A stretch of DNA of 40,694 nucleotides from Desulfobacterales bacterium (GTDB lineage Bacteria > Desulfobacterota > Desulfobacteria > Desulfobacterales > JAAELO01). The notes below the pieces were generated by a model. That model saw nothing but the letters and a program-made list of their open reading frames with translations, had not been told where the DNA came from and made no database searches. Positions 7,865 through 15,581 of this stretch are shown piece after piece. The stretch spans positions 1 to 40,694 of the forward strand of contig JAAELO010000249.1 in assembly GCA_024226555.1 (NCBI GenBank), written 5' to 3'. Position numbers and translations under genes: made by a program. The stretch's first letter is position 1. Each line of letters starts with the position of its first letter.

Positions 7865-9457
7865 TTAGTTGATCTCTCTTGTTTTGTGAAAAGTAATCTC
7901 AGGATTATTTTCCATTGCAAAACCCAGCTGCCAGTCACTTGTTGTTAGAAAAGTTAAGCAACCTTCTGAATCCTGTGCAAGGTTAAAAGGGTTTTTCTTT
8001 TCAAACTCTTTGATTATTTTGCTATCTTCGCAGGTTACCCACCTTGCAACAGCAAAATCAACATTTTCGTAGGTTGCATCGACCGCATATTCAGCCTTTA
8101 ATCTTGCCATTGTAACCTCAAACTGCAATAAACCGACAGCTCCAAGGATGAAGTCTGAACCTTTAACAGGTCTGAATACCTGAATTGCTCCCTCTTCAGC
8201 AAGCTGAGTTAAACCCTTTGTAAGTTGTTTTGCTTTAAGTGGGCTTTTGAGTCTGACTTTTTTAAAAAGTTCCGGTGCAAAATTTGGTATACCTGTGAAT
8301 TTTAAGGGTTCTTTATCGGTAAAAGTATCCCCGATTTTGATTGTACCGTGATTATGAATACCTATTATGTCTCCAGGATAAGCTTCTTCAACATTAGTTC
8401 TATCCTGAGCCATGAATATCGTTGCATTTGCTATATTCACCTCTTTTCCAAGCCTGTGATGCATCACTTTCATGCCCTTTTTGAACTTTCCAGAGCAGAT
8501 TCTAAAAAAAGCGATTCTGTCTCTATGTGCCGGATCCATGTTTGCCTGTATTTTAAAGGTAAAACCTGAAAAAGCTTCTTCATAGGGTGAGACTTCCCTT
8601 GATATCGCTTCCCTGTTCCCTGGGCTTGGAGCCATCTCAACAAATGCATTCAAAAGCTCCTGAACACCAAAATTGTTAATAGCACTTCCAAAAAAAACAG
8701 GGGTTTGGTTTCCATTTAGATAATGTTCCATCTCAAAGGGGTTTGCAGCTCCTTCAAGGAGTTCTATATCATCTCTTAATTCATCAGCTTGCGGACCTAA
8801 AAATTCATCAAGTTTTTTATCATTCAGATCAGTAATAACAATTCCATCATCAAGAACTTTTTCCTGTCCTGGTGTAAAAATTAAGAGTTCCTTTTTATAT
8901 AAATTGTAAACACCTTTAAACCTCTTTCCCATACCAACTGGCCATGAAAGAGGAGCGCACTCAATTTGAAGTTTATCCTCAATCTCAGCCATAATATCCA
9001 GTGGGTCCATCCCATCACGGTCGAGTTTATTAATAAATGTCATAATAGGTGTATTTCTCATTCGGCAAACCTCCATAAGCTTTTCAGTTTGCGCTTCTAC
9101 ACCTTTTGCATTATCTATAATCATAAGGGCACTATCAACTGCTGTTAGTACCCTGTAGGTATCTTCTGAAAAATCCATGTGACCTGGAGTATCAAGCAGG
9201 TTAATATCGTAGTCATTATAGTTGAATTTCATAACCGAAGATGTAACAGATATACCCCTCTCCTGTTCAATTGACATCCAGTCACTCGTTGCTTTTCGTG
9301 CCGTTTTCCTTGATTTTACAGCACCGGCTTCCTGAATGGCTCCTCCAAATAACAGGAGTTTCTCAGTGATTGTTGTTTTTCCAGCATCAGGGTGACTGAT
9401 AATACCAAATGTTCTTCTCGAATCTATTTGTTTTTTATATGGGCTATGTGTACTCAT
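7865..9457 (-). CDS. prfC: peptide chain release factor 3 (RF3)
   Basis: A 530-aa translational GTPase that recycles RF1/RF2 from the ribosome after termination. The G motifs are clear: SHPDAGKTT (P loop), RGISVTSS (switch I), DTPGHMDF (switch II) and NKLDRDG. Domain II and III follow with family-specific text such as [17 protein letters not shown] and [20 protein letters not shown]. An in-frame TTG at 9487 would add 10 residues, but the ATG at 9457 gives [17 protein letters not shown], matching the length and N-terminus of known RF3. The gene is probably monocistronic, with decayed repeat copy 3 just upstream. Confidence 0.96.
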   Translation of the reverse strand: MSTHSPYKKQIDSRRTFGIISHPDAGKTTITEKLLLFGGAIQEAGAVKSRKTARKATSDWMSIEQERGISVTSSVMKFNYNDYDINLLDTPGHMDFSEDTYRVLTAVDSALMIIDNAKGVEAQTEKLMEVCRMRNTPIMTFINKLDRDGMDPLDIMAEIEDKLQIECAPLSWPVGMGKRFKGVYNLYKKELLIFTPGQEKVLDDGIVITDLNDKKLDEFLGPQADELRDDIELLEGAANPFEMEHYLNGNQTPVFFGSAINNFGVQELLNAFVEMAPSPGNREAISREVSPYEEAFSGFTFKIQANMDPAHRDRIAFFRICSGKFKKGMKVMHHRLGKEVNIANATIFMAQDRTNVEEAYPGDIIGIHNHGTIKIGDTFTDKEPLKFTGIPNFAPELFKKVRLKSPLKAKQLTKGLTQLAEEGAIQVFRPVKGSDFILGAVGLLQFEVTMARLKAEYAVDATYENVDFAVARWVTCEDSKIIKEFEKKNPFNLAQDSEGCLTFLTTSDWQLGFAMENNPEITFHKTREIN

Positions 9458-9564
9458 TTTATTCAAATACCTTTGGGCTATATTCAACAGATTTGAAACC
9501 TGTTATTTAAAAATTAAGTCTGAAGATATACACCTAATTTACATTTTAATCCACTGTTATTTCA

Positions 9565-9690
9565 AGGGATACTTTAATAATTAGAATTTTGATTAAAATT
9601 CAGATTATAAAAACATACAGTTTTATAAAATCTCTGGATGACAAAAAAAATAACGAACCGATTTTACACAGTTTTATTTTTGTAATAATT
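9565..9690 (-). repeat. MITE-like element, copy 3 (decayed, long form)
   Basis: The left end AGGGATACTTTAATAATT followed by AGAATTTTGATTAAA matches the GAATTTTTGATGAAA end of the family with several changes. The long-form block (TTATAAAAAC, GTTTTATAAAA) and the core AATAACGAACCGATTTTAC are kept, but the far end has lost the terminal repeat, so the right boundary is approximate. It lies in the 477-bp gene-free gap between prfC and the DUF3842 gene, which otherwise shows no ORF. Confidence 0.65.
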
Positions 9691-9934
9691 CTGTTGTTCT
9701 GTTTGTTGAACAATTAAATTGTATTGTTTTCCAAACAATTCAGTGTAATGCGAAGCATTCACAATATTGAAATTTGATAAACGAAAATCGAGTAGTTCGA
9801 TTAAGGTTGTTATCTATTCCCTTCAATGGATTAAGTGCCTAAATATTATTTTCTAAAACTATAAATTGACCACTCTCCATCGATCTGTTATCCAGATACT
9901 TATACAGTGGAATTAATTGTTTAGGGAAAATCGG

Positions 9935-10360
9935 ATGAAAAAAATTTGTGTAATAGATGGACAAGGCGGTGGTATTGGAAGCAATATCATAAAAAAACTC
10001 AAGGAAGAGTTTGGCGAAAAAGTTGAAGTGATTGCTCTTGGAACCAATGCAATCGCAACGGCTCAAATGTTGAAATCCAAAGCAAATAAGGGTGCCTCAG
10101 GAGAAAATGCTATCATTCACAGTGTTAGAGATGCAGATGTTATTGTTGGTCCCCTTAGTATTATAATGCCACACTCTTTTATGGGCGAATTTACTGTGGG
10201 AATGGCAGAAGCTGTCTCTAAAGCTTCGGCAAGAAAATTTTTAATACCACTTTTTCAGGAGAATCTTGAAATTGCCGGTATGAGTAGTAGTCCATTACCA
10301 CATTTTGTTGATGATATTGTAATTAAAAATATAAAACCTTATATAATGAGAAAAGATTAA
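9935..10360 (+). CDS. DUF3842 family protein
   Basis: A 141-aa protein that starts with a Gly-rich nucleotide-binding-like loop, VIDGQGGGIG, characteristic of DUF3842, a small conserved family of anaerobes with no established function. A Rossmann-like pattern of hydrophobic strands and Gly turns continues through ALGTNAIAT and DADVIVGPLS. I use the ATG at 9935, preceded by AGGG with 8-base spacing; an in-frame TTG at 9917 lies upstream of that ribosome site and is unlikely. Only 12 bases separate it from the CooT gene, so the two are surely co-transcribed. Confidence 0.82.
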   Translation: MKKICVIDGQGGGIGSNIIKKLKEEFGEKVEVIALGTNAIATAQMLKSKANKGASGENAIIHSVRDADVIVGPLSIIMPHSFMGEFTVGMAEAVSKASARKFLIPLFQENLEIAGMSSSPLPHFVDDIVIKNIKPYIMRKD

Positions 10361-10372
10361 AGGAGAGAGTCA

Positions 10373-10561
10373 ATGTGCGAAGCAAATGCTTATTTAATCA
10401 AAGAAGATGACCATGAAATGGTCATGGAATCAGTTGATAAGGTAATACCTGATAACGATGGTGTGCTATTAACAAATATATTCGGAGCTCAGAAATTTAT
10501 TAAAGGAAAAATTGAATCATTATCACTTGTGGACCACAAAATATTCATAAGAGAAGGATGA
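10373..10561 (+). CDS. CooT family (putative nickel-binding) protein
   Basis: A 62-aa protein of the CooT/PF10133 family, recognised from its N-terminal MCEANAYL, its length and its beta-rich pattern ending IESLSLVDHKIFI. In CooT the Cys at position 2 is the nickel ligand, and it is kept here (Cys2). CooT was first linked to carbon-monoxide dehydrogenase maturation; no CODH gene is in the window, and many members occur away from one. AGGAGAG precedes the ATG. It follows the DUF3842 gene by 12 bases and ends before a strong inverted repeat at 10573-10621. Family good, metal role inferred. Confidence 0.75.
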   Translation: MCEANAYLIKEDDHEMVMESVDKVIPDNDGVLLTNIFGAQKFIKGKIESLSLVDHKIFIREG

Positions 10562-10572
10562 GAAGGCTTAAA

Positions 10573-10621
10573 AACCTTCAATTTATCAGAGAAATTTGTA
10601 ACTCGTGGTAAATTGAAGGTT
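10573..10621. terminator. bidirectional 13-bp stem between convergent genes
   Basis: AACCTTCAATTTA (10573-10585) pairs perfectly with TAAATTGAAGGTT (10609-10621) around a 23-base loop. It lies between the CooT gene (+) and the 63-aa gene (-), whose stop is only 3 bases away. The position suits a shared transcription end; U-runs are short. Confidence 0.5.
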
Positions 10622-10623
10622 GC

Positions 10624-10815
10624 TTAGACTTCATCCAGTTGTTTTTTTGGACGTCTTTTAAGTGTGTAGTTAAAGCACATATTTTTTGTATCTGGAGAGG
10701 TACCAGCTACCACCCACCCTTTTGACTTGAGTTTATCAATACAGCCCGAGTGCTTTCTTATGTCCAGGCCATCCAGAGAAACAGTCTTGTGTTCAAAATC
10801 TTTTGTAGATATCAT
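10624..10815 (-). CDS. small hypothetical protein, 63 aa
   Basis: A 63-aa basic protein with two Cys residues (one in HSGCID, one in NMCFNY) and the C-terminal YTLKRRPKKQ. GGAG about 9 bases before the ATG and its placement between a CooT gene and a 1-kb gap argue that it is real. I do not recognise the family. The size and charge could suit a nucleic-acid-binding or regulatory peptide, but that is only a guess. Confidence 0.55.
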   Translation of the reverse strand: MISTKDFEHKTVSLDGLDIRKHSGCIDKLKSKGWVVAGTSPDTKNMCFNYTLKRRPKKQLDEV

Positions 10816-11460
10816 TTACACATACTCCTTCTTTAAACAGATCATTAAAATTGACTGAATAAATATATTTAACTTCTTTTTAAAACGAACCTACTTTTGA
10901 GTAAAAGTTCAGAAACAGCTGCGAAATAAAAGGCTTTGTTGATTCAGTTCTATGAATAAAAACAAATTGAATGTACAGCGTCTAAGTACTTTATACTACA
11001 CACTGGATTTCATGTCAAGTAAAAAGAATTTTATTAAACCACACTTACTGAAACAGGTTCTCAAGCAATTTATTGCGAACATTGTTGTTTTTTAAAAGCT
11101 TATGAGCTTATATTTAGTTGTGCCTAAATATTATAGACACTCAAAATATTATTTAAATATATTGGGAGTGAACATAATAATTATATTTTTTTTTCAAAAA
11201 AGATAAACGTTGTTTCAACGAGGCCATTAGCCCTTGGCAGGTCATATTTTTCTTCAATATTAAATATTTGTTATGTTTTGTTAATTATTTTTAAATTGAT
11301 AAATCTGGTAATATTATTAAACAATACAGTTCTTTATAAGATTATCTGATTGAAATTATAATTGGGTTTTTGAATTTGAATCATAACTTATGAAAATAAA
11401 CATCTAAATCTATTATTCAAACTGTAAAATGGATAAAAAATGACTGATTTTTAATACTTT
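10816..11460. other. gene-free AT-rich interval
   Basis: About 645 bases with no supportable ORF on either strand. The first part must hold the promoter of the 63-aa gene. I see no tRNA, riboswitch or clear repeat in it. The gap continues past repeat copy 4 to the kinase gene at 11866. Confidence 0.5.
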
Positions 11461-11591
11461 GGGGAATCTCTAATAATTGCCTTTTGATCGAACTACAGGT
11501 GTTCGTAAAATATAATTGTTTTAAAATCAGCTTGTTACATTTTTCTCACCCTTGTATTTCAAAACAAAATTCTAAATATTAGAGGTTCCCT
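11461..11591 (+). repeat. MITE-like element, copy 4 (short form)
   Basis: It starts GGGGAATCTCTAATAATTGCC and ends AAATATTAGAGGTTCCCT, 131 bp. The core reads AAAATCAGCTTGTTACATTTTT, the most diverged core among intact copies. It sits about 275 bases upstream of the histidine-kinase gene. Confidence 0.8.
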
Positions 11592-11687
11592 TTAGTTTAT
11601 AAAATAAACATTTTATCAGTTCAGAAATGACTCCCGTTTTTTCTAAGAGGGTTATTGAAGGCTGATGAAAAAAATAGTTCTCGGTTA

Positions 11688-11761
11688 CGACTTTATTTTG
11701 ATTTTATACGAAATAAAAGCTTAAGTGTAATGCAAAGCCTTTCAGAAGCAAAATAAAGTCG
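11688..11761. repeat. inverted repeat upstream of the histidine-kinase gene
   Basis: CGACTTTATTTTG (11688-11700) and CAAAATAAAGTCG (11749-11761) are perfect 13-base complements around 48 bases. The inner part contains GTGTAATGCAAAGCCTT, which resembles GTGTAATGCGAAGCATT near 9742. It could be an operator, a cruciform or the remnant of another small repeat. Confidence 0.4.
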
Positions 11762-11865
11762 GAATTAACTAATAATTTAAAGGCCTTGTGGTTTTTGAGT
11801 TTGTGATATATAATTTTCATTCAAAACTTCAAAAATTTATATTTTGACCATACTGGTATGAATGA

Positions 11866-13752
11866 ATGCTAAAGTCTCTTAACACCAGAATTATTATTGT
11901 TGTAATTGGAATCATCCTGATCACAACTATAACAATCATGTATTTTGTTCACAAAGAAACCCGTAAAGTTATATTCAATGTACAGGATGAAAATGCCAGA
12001 AATATATTAAACACAGTGTTATTAAGCGTTGAGAATGAATATAAAAGCCTCCTTTTCCATAAAAAAACAATGATTGAAAGAAGAAATGCTGAATTAAAGA
12101 ATGTTATTACTATAGCATTTCGAACAATTCAGGATTTCCATAAACGGGCAAAGCAAGGTGAATTTTCTGAGAAAGTTGCCAAAAAATATGCAATCAGCTT
12201 TATAAAAAATCTTCGTTACGATAAAGGGGTTGGGTATATATGGATTAATGACACAGGTTCCCCTTATCCTAAAATGATTATTCACCCAACAATACCTGAG
12301 CTTAATGGCAAAATTCTTAATGACAAAAAATTTAACTGCGCTCTGGGAATAAGGAAAAACCTGTTTCAGGCTTTTGTTGAGATCTGTACAAGTAAAGATG
12401 AGGGATATGTGGATTATTTATGGCCAAAACCAACATCAAACGGCCTTTCAGAAGAGAAACCAAAAACATCTTTTGGTAAACTGTTTAAAGAGTGGGGATG
12501 GATTCTTGGTACAGGTATATACATAGATGATATTGAACAGGATATAAAGAAAAGACATGGAGCTATTTTAAAAGAGCTGGAACAAACTTTTAAGAAAATT
12601 AGAGTAGCAAACAGCGGATATATGTATCTGTTCGATCACAAACAGAGAATGGTAATTCATCCAAGTTTAGAGGGAGCAGATTTCAGTAATTTAGAAAATC
12701 CTGTAACCGGAAATCCCATATTGGAAGATCTTATTGCTGCAGAAAAAACAGAAAGAAAACAACTTGACTATTTGTGGGAAAAACCGCCTGATCACATAAA
12801 GGATTTCAGATTCTGGAAGAGATCTTATGTAGTATATTTTGAACCTCTTAAATGGTATATAGCTTCTTCCGTATACTTTGATGAAAAAAATAAACCTGCA
12901 TATGAGTTACAAAATAGCCTGGTTTTCATATCTGCAATTTACGTTGGTATTGGCCTGCTCCTTTCTCTTGTTCTATCCCAAAGTCTTGCAACGCCTTTAA
13001 GCAAATTAATGCATGCTGCCAGAAATATCGAAAAAAAAGGACTATCTTCAGATAGTATTCCAATCACCGGAACTATTGAAACAAAAGAGCTGGGAACCAT
13101 TTTCACGAATCTTATCAAATCCCTTCAATACAATATTTCAGAAAAAGAGGTTTTGTTAAAAGAGATCCATCACAGAGTAAAAAATAATATGGCTGTAATT
13201 ATTAGTTTAATTGGATTACAGGCAAGAAATATAAAAGATATTGAAGTAAAAGAAGCTTTGAAAGATAGCCAAAGCAGAATAAGATCAATGGCTTTGATAC
13301 ATGAGTCTCTATACCAGTCAGATCAGCTTTCTGAAATACATTTGCAAAAATATGTAGCTGATTTAGTTAAAATTGTAATTACTGCTATGCAAATTAAGGG
13401 AAAAGTTGAAACTAAAATATATACAAAAGATGTTAAACTTACTATTAATCAGGCCGTCCCTTGTGGTCTAATTATAAATGAACTCATTACAAATGCTTTC
13501 AAGCATGCTTTTACAGGATCTTTAAATGTTATTGATATATCTGCAAGCTATATTGATAATAAAAAGAAAATCAGATTAGTTATAAAAGACAACGGTTCCG
13601 GATTACCAGAAGATTTTAAAATAGATGATAACATATCCCTTGGTATGAGAATCATATCTTTACTTGTTGAAAATCAACTTGAGGGAGAGTGGCACTTCAA
13701 AAATGATGGTGGAGCATGCTTCACACTTGAATGGCCAATTGAAGAATATTAG
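11866..13752 (+). CDS. Cache-domain sensor histidine kinase (HisKA_2 type)
   Basis: A 628-aa membrane sensor kinase. TM1 is at about 9-28 and TM2 at about 352-372, so residues 30-350 face the periplasm. That region holds two Cache_2-like modules with matching wording (GVGYIWINDTG...MIIHPTIPEL, WGWILGTGIYIDD; then SGYMYLFDHKQRMVIHP and LKWYIASSVYFDE), which in this family bind small organic ligands. A HAMP-like linker leads to a HisKA_2 domain with EIHHRVKNN (His435-His436, one the phospho-acceptor) and a HATPase domain with NELITNAFKHA and DNGSGLP. The ribosome site is weak. The response regulator follows after 20 bases, so the pair forms a two-component system. Confidence 0.92.
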   Translation: MLKSLNTRIIIVVIGIILITTITIMYFVHKETRKVIFNVQDENARNILNTVLLSVENEYKSLLFHKKTMIERRNAELKNVITIAFRTIQDFHKRAKQGEFSEKVAKKYAISFIKNLRYDKGVGYIWINDTGSPYPKMIIHPTIPELNGKILNDKKFNCALGIRKNLFQAFVEICTSKDEGYVDYLWPKPTSNGLSEEKPKTSFGKLFKEWGWILGTGIYIDDIEQDIKKRHGAILKELEQTFKKIRVANSGYMYLFDHKQRMVIHPSLEGADFSNLENPVTGNPILEDLIAAEKTERKQLDYLWEKPPDHIKDFRFWKRSYVVYFEPLKWYIASSVYFDEKNKPAYELQNSLVFISAIYVGIGLLLSLVLSQSLATPLSKLMHAARNIEKKGLSSDSIPITGTIETKELGTIFTNLIKSLQYNISEKEVLLKEIHHRVKNNMAVIISLIGLQARNIKDIEVKEALKDSQSRIRSMALIHESLYQSDQLSEIHLQKYVADLVKIVITAMQIKGKVETKIYTKDVKLTINQAVPCGLIINELITNAFKHAFTGSLNVIDISASYIDNKKKIRLVIKDNGSGLPEDFKIDDNISLGMRIISLLVENQLEGEWHFKNDGGACFTLEWPIEEY

Positions 13753-13772
13753 AGGTCTTTACGAGGTTTTGT

Positions 13773-14378
13773 ATGAAAAGAAAAGTACTTATAGTTGAGA
13801 ATGAAGCATTAATTGGCGCTGAATTAAGTGATAACATAAATGATTTAGGCTATATGGTTACTGGTATCGTCAATACCGGAGAAAAGGCTCTTGAAAATAT
13901 TGATAGGGATAAACCTGATATTGTACTAATGGATATTAAATTGAAAAGTGGTATGGATGGTATCGAAACATCAGAAATTATAAAGAAAATAAATGGTCCT
14001 CCTGTTATTTTTCTAACTGCATATCTAAATGATGATTTGATGGAAAGGGCCAAAGTTACAGAACCTTTTGGGTACTTGATTAAACCTGTAGATTTAAGAG
14101 TTTTGAACAGCACAATAGAGGTTGCATTATATAAAGCAAAAATGGAAAGTGAAAGAAGTGAACTTCTTGAAGAGCTTAAGGCAACACAGGAGGAGTTGGA
14201 AAAAGTTAGAAATTTTATACCCATATGTTCCGGTTGTAAAAAAATCAGAAGTGATAAAGATTTTTGGGAAGAACTTGAAGCGTATGTCACCAAAAATTTT
14301 TCTGCAACTTTTAGCCATGGGATATGCCCTGATTGTGCACTAAGACTATATCCTGAAATGTTTGAAGATGATTTCTGA
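13773..14378 (+). CDS. response regulator with C-terminal Cys-rich (zinc-like) domain
   Basis: A 201-aa protein. Residues 1-120 are a receiver domain with the phospho-acceptor Asp54 (VLMDIK), Thr82 and Lys104. A coiled-coil linker (about 122-146, rich in Glu and Lys) leads to a compact tail with Cys152-x2-Cys155, a KKIRSDKDFWEELEAY segment, His182 and Cys185-x2-Cys188, a likely zinc-binding arrangement. There is no DNA-binding or enzymatic output domain, so the tail probably binds a partner protein. Similar tails occur on sensory proteins of deltaproteobacteria, where their function is not established. The partner kinase ends 20 bases upstream. AGG lies 9 bases before the ATG. Confidence 0.88.
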   Translation: MKRKVLIVENEALIGAELSDNINDLGYMVTGIVNTGEKALENIDRDKPDIVLMDIKLKSGMDGIETSEIIKKINGPPVIFLTAYLNDDLMERAKVTEPFGYLIKPVDLRVLNSTIEVALYKAKMESERSELLEELKATQEELEKVRNFIPICSGCKKIRSDKDFWEELEAYVTKNFSATFSHGICPDCALRLYPEMFEDDF

Positions 14379-14420
14379 TTTGTAGAGATTGGGTTTACTG
14401 CTGAAGATCTAACTTACTTT

Positions 14421-14552
14421 TGGGAACCTATAATAACTGCTCTTTTTGCGAAATACTTCGTTTTTACCAAAAAAAAACTGTTGTAAAGTCAGTTCGTTAT
14501 TTTTTGTCATGCCTTGTATTTCATCAAAAATTCTAATTACTAGAGGTTCCCT
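14421..14552 (+). repeat. MITE-like element, copy 5 (short form)
   Basis: It starts TGGGAACCTATAATAACTGC and ends AATTACTAGAGGTTCCCT, 132 bp, with core AAAGTCAGTTCGTTATTTTTT. It lies between the convergent response-regulator and malonyltransferase genes, where a long imperfect hairpin could end transcription from both sides. Confidence 0.85.
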
Positions 14553-14580
14553 ATAGTAAATAACTACCATCTGCAGGCAG

Positions 14581-15447
14581 TTATTTACTTAAAGTTTTAT
14601 TTATAAGAGCTTCTTTTTTTATTCTCTTCATCAATCCTGTTAGTACTTTCCCTGGCCCCACTTCAACAAAATCAAATTCTCCTTTTTCCATGAGGTAAAG
14701 TATGCTATCTGTCCATTTCACCGGATTAGTTAATTGCTTAACAAGATTGGTTTTAATATCTTCATTATATGGAAGGCCAGTATAATTTGATATTACAGGT
14801 ATTTTTGATTTTGAAAACTCAAAACCATCAATATATTCTGCAAATTCATCTCTCGCTATATCCATATGTTTTGTATGGAAGGCACCGCTGACTTTAAGTG
14901 GAATAAACATAGCTTTTTTACTGGTAAAATAATCCTTTGCATCGTCTATATCCTCTTTTAACCCACCAATAACTGTTTGAAGAGGTGAATTTAAATTTGC
15001 AATTGATATGGAATCAAGTGAATTTGATGAAATAATTTCATTCACCAGTTCTGGAGTTATACCTATTACAGCTGCCATTCCACCGCCCTTGGCCTGATCC
15101 ATAAGTTCTCCCCTCTTTACTACCATTTTCAAACCGGTTTCAAAATCAAAAACACCAGCAGCAAATAGAGCGCTATATTCTCCTAAACTATGCCCGGCAA
15201 CATGGTCGGGTAAAACAGGATCTTTCTCTTTTAACTCAAGATACTTTAAACAATTGATTGTATATAAGGCTGGTTGAGTATATTTGGTTCGATTCAGTAA
15301 GCCATCTTCATCTTCATTACATAATTTTTCTATGGAGTATCCAAGAATTTTATCTGCAAATCCTGTAATTTCACCATAAGTATCAAATAAGCTTTCTCCC
15401 ATCCCTTTTTTTTGAGAACCCTGACCTGGAAAAAAATAAACTTTCAT
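14581..15447 (-). CDS. fabD: ACP S-malonyltransferase, stand-alone, trans-AT-like
   Basis: A 288-aa acyltransferase that moves malonyl from CoA to an acyl carrier protein. The N-terminal FPGQGSQKKGMG, the nucleophile Ser87 in GHSLGEYS, Arg112 and the catalytic His191 in GAFHTKHM are present. Overall wording (HSLGEYSALFAAGVFDFETG, KRGELM, VSGAFHT, NPVKWTDSI, VGPGKVLTGL) resembles discrete trans-acting ATs of polyketide clusters (PksC/FenF group) at least as much as housekeeping FabD. No fab, acpP or PKS gene is adjacent. It may be the cell's only FabD or a second enzyme serving a polyketide or PUFA-like synthase elsewhere. The gene symbol is by function only. Confidence 0.82.
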   Translation of the reverse strand: MKVYFFPGQGSQKKGMGESLFDTYGEITGFADKILGYSIEKLCNEDEDGLLNRTKYTQPALYTINCLKYLELKEKDPVLPDHVAGHSLGEYSALFAAGVFDFETGLKMVVKRGELMDQAKGGGMAAVIGITPELVNEIISSNSLDSISIANLNSPLQTVIGGLKEDIDDAKDYFTSKKAMFIPLKVSGAFHTKHMDIARDEFAEYIDGFEFSKSKIPVISNYTGLPYNEDIKTNLVKQLTNPVKWTDSILYLMEKGEFDFVEVGPGKVLTGLMKRIKKEALINKTLSK

Positions 15448-15581
15448 TTAATAATTCCTTTAAAATTTAAATTGTAGAAAACTCTAATTATAGGTGCTAT
15501 TAAGTCAAGCAGTTTTGAATTGTATATTAAAATACAGTTAATACTTATAAAGGATTCTAAATGTATATGTCAATCCGTATT

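Noticed and set aside
13850-14293. 147-aa antisense open frame inside the response-regulator gene
   Set aside because: It is Ser-rich with no family features and lies wholly inside a well-supported gene.
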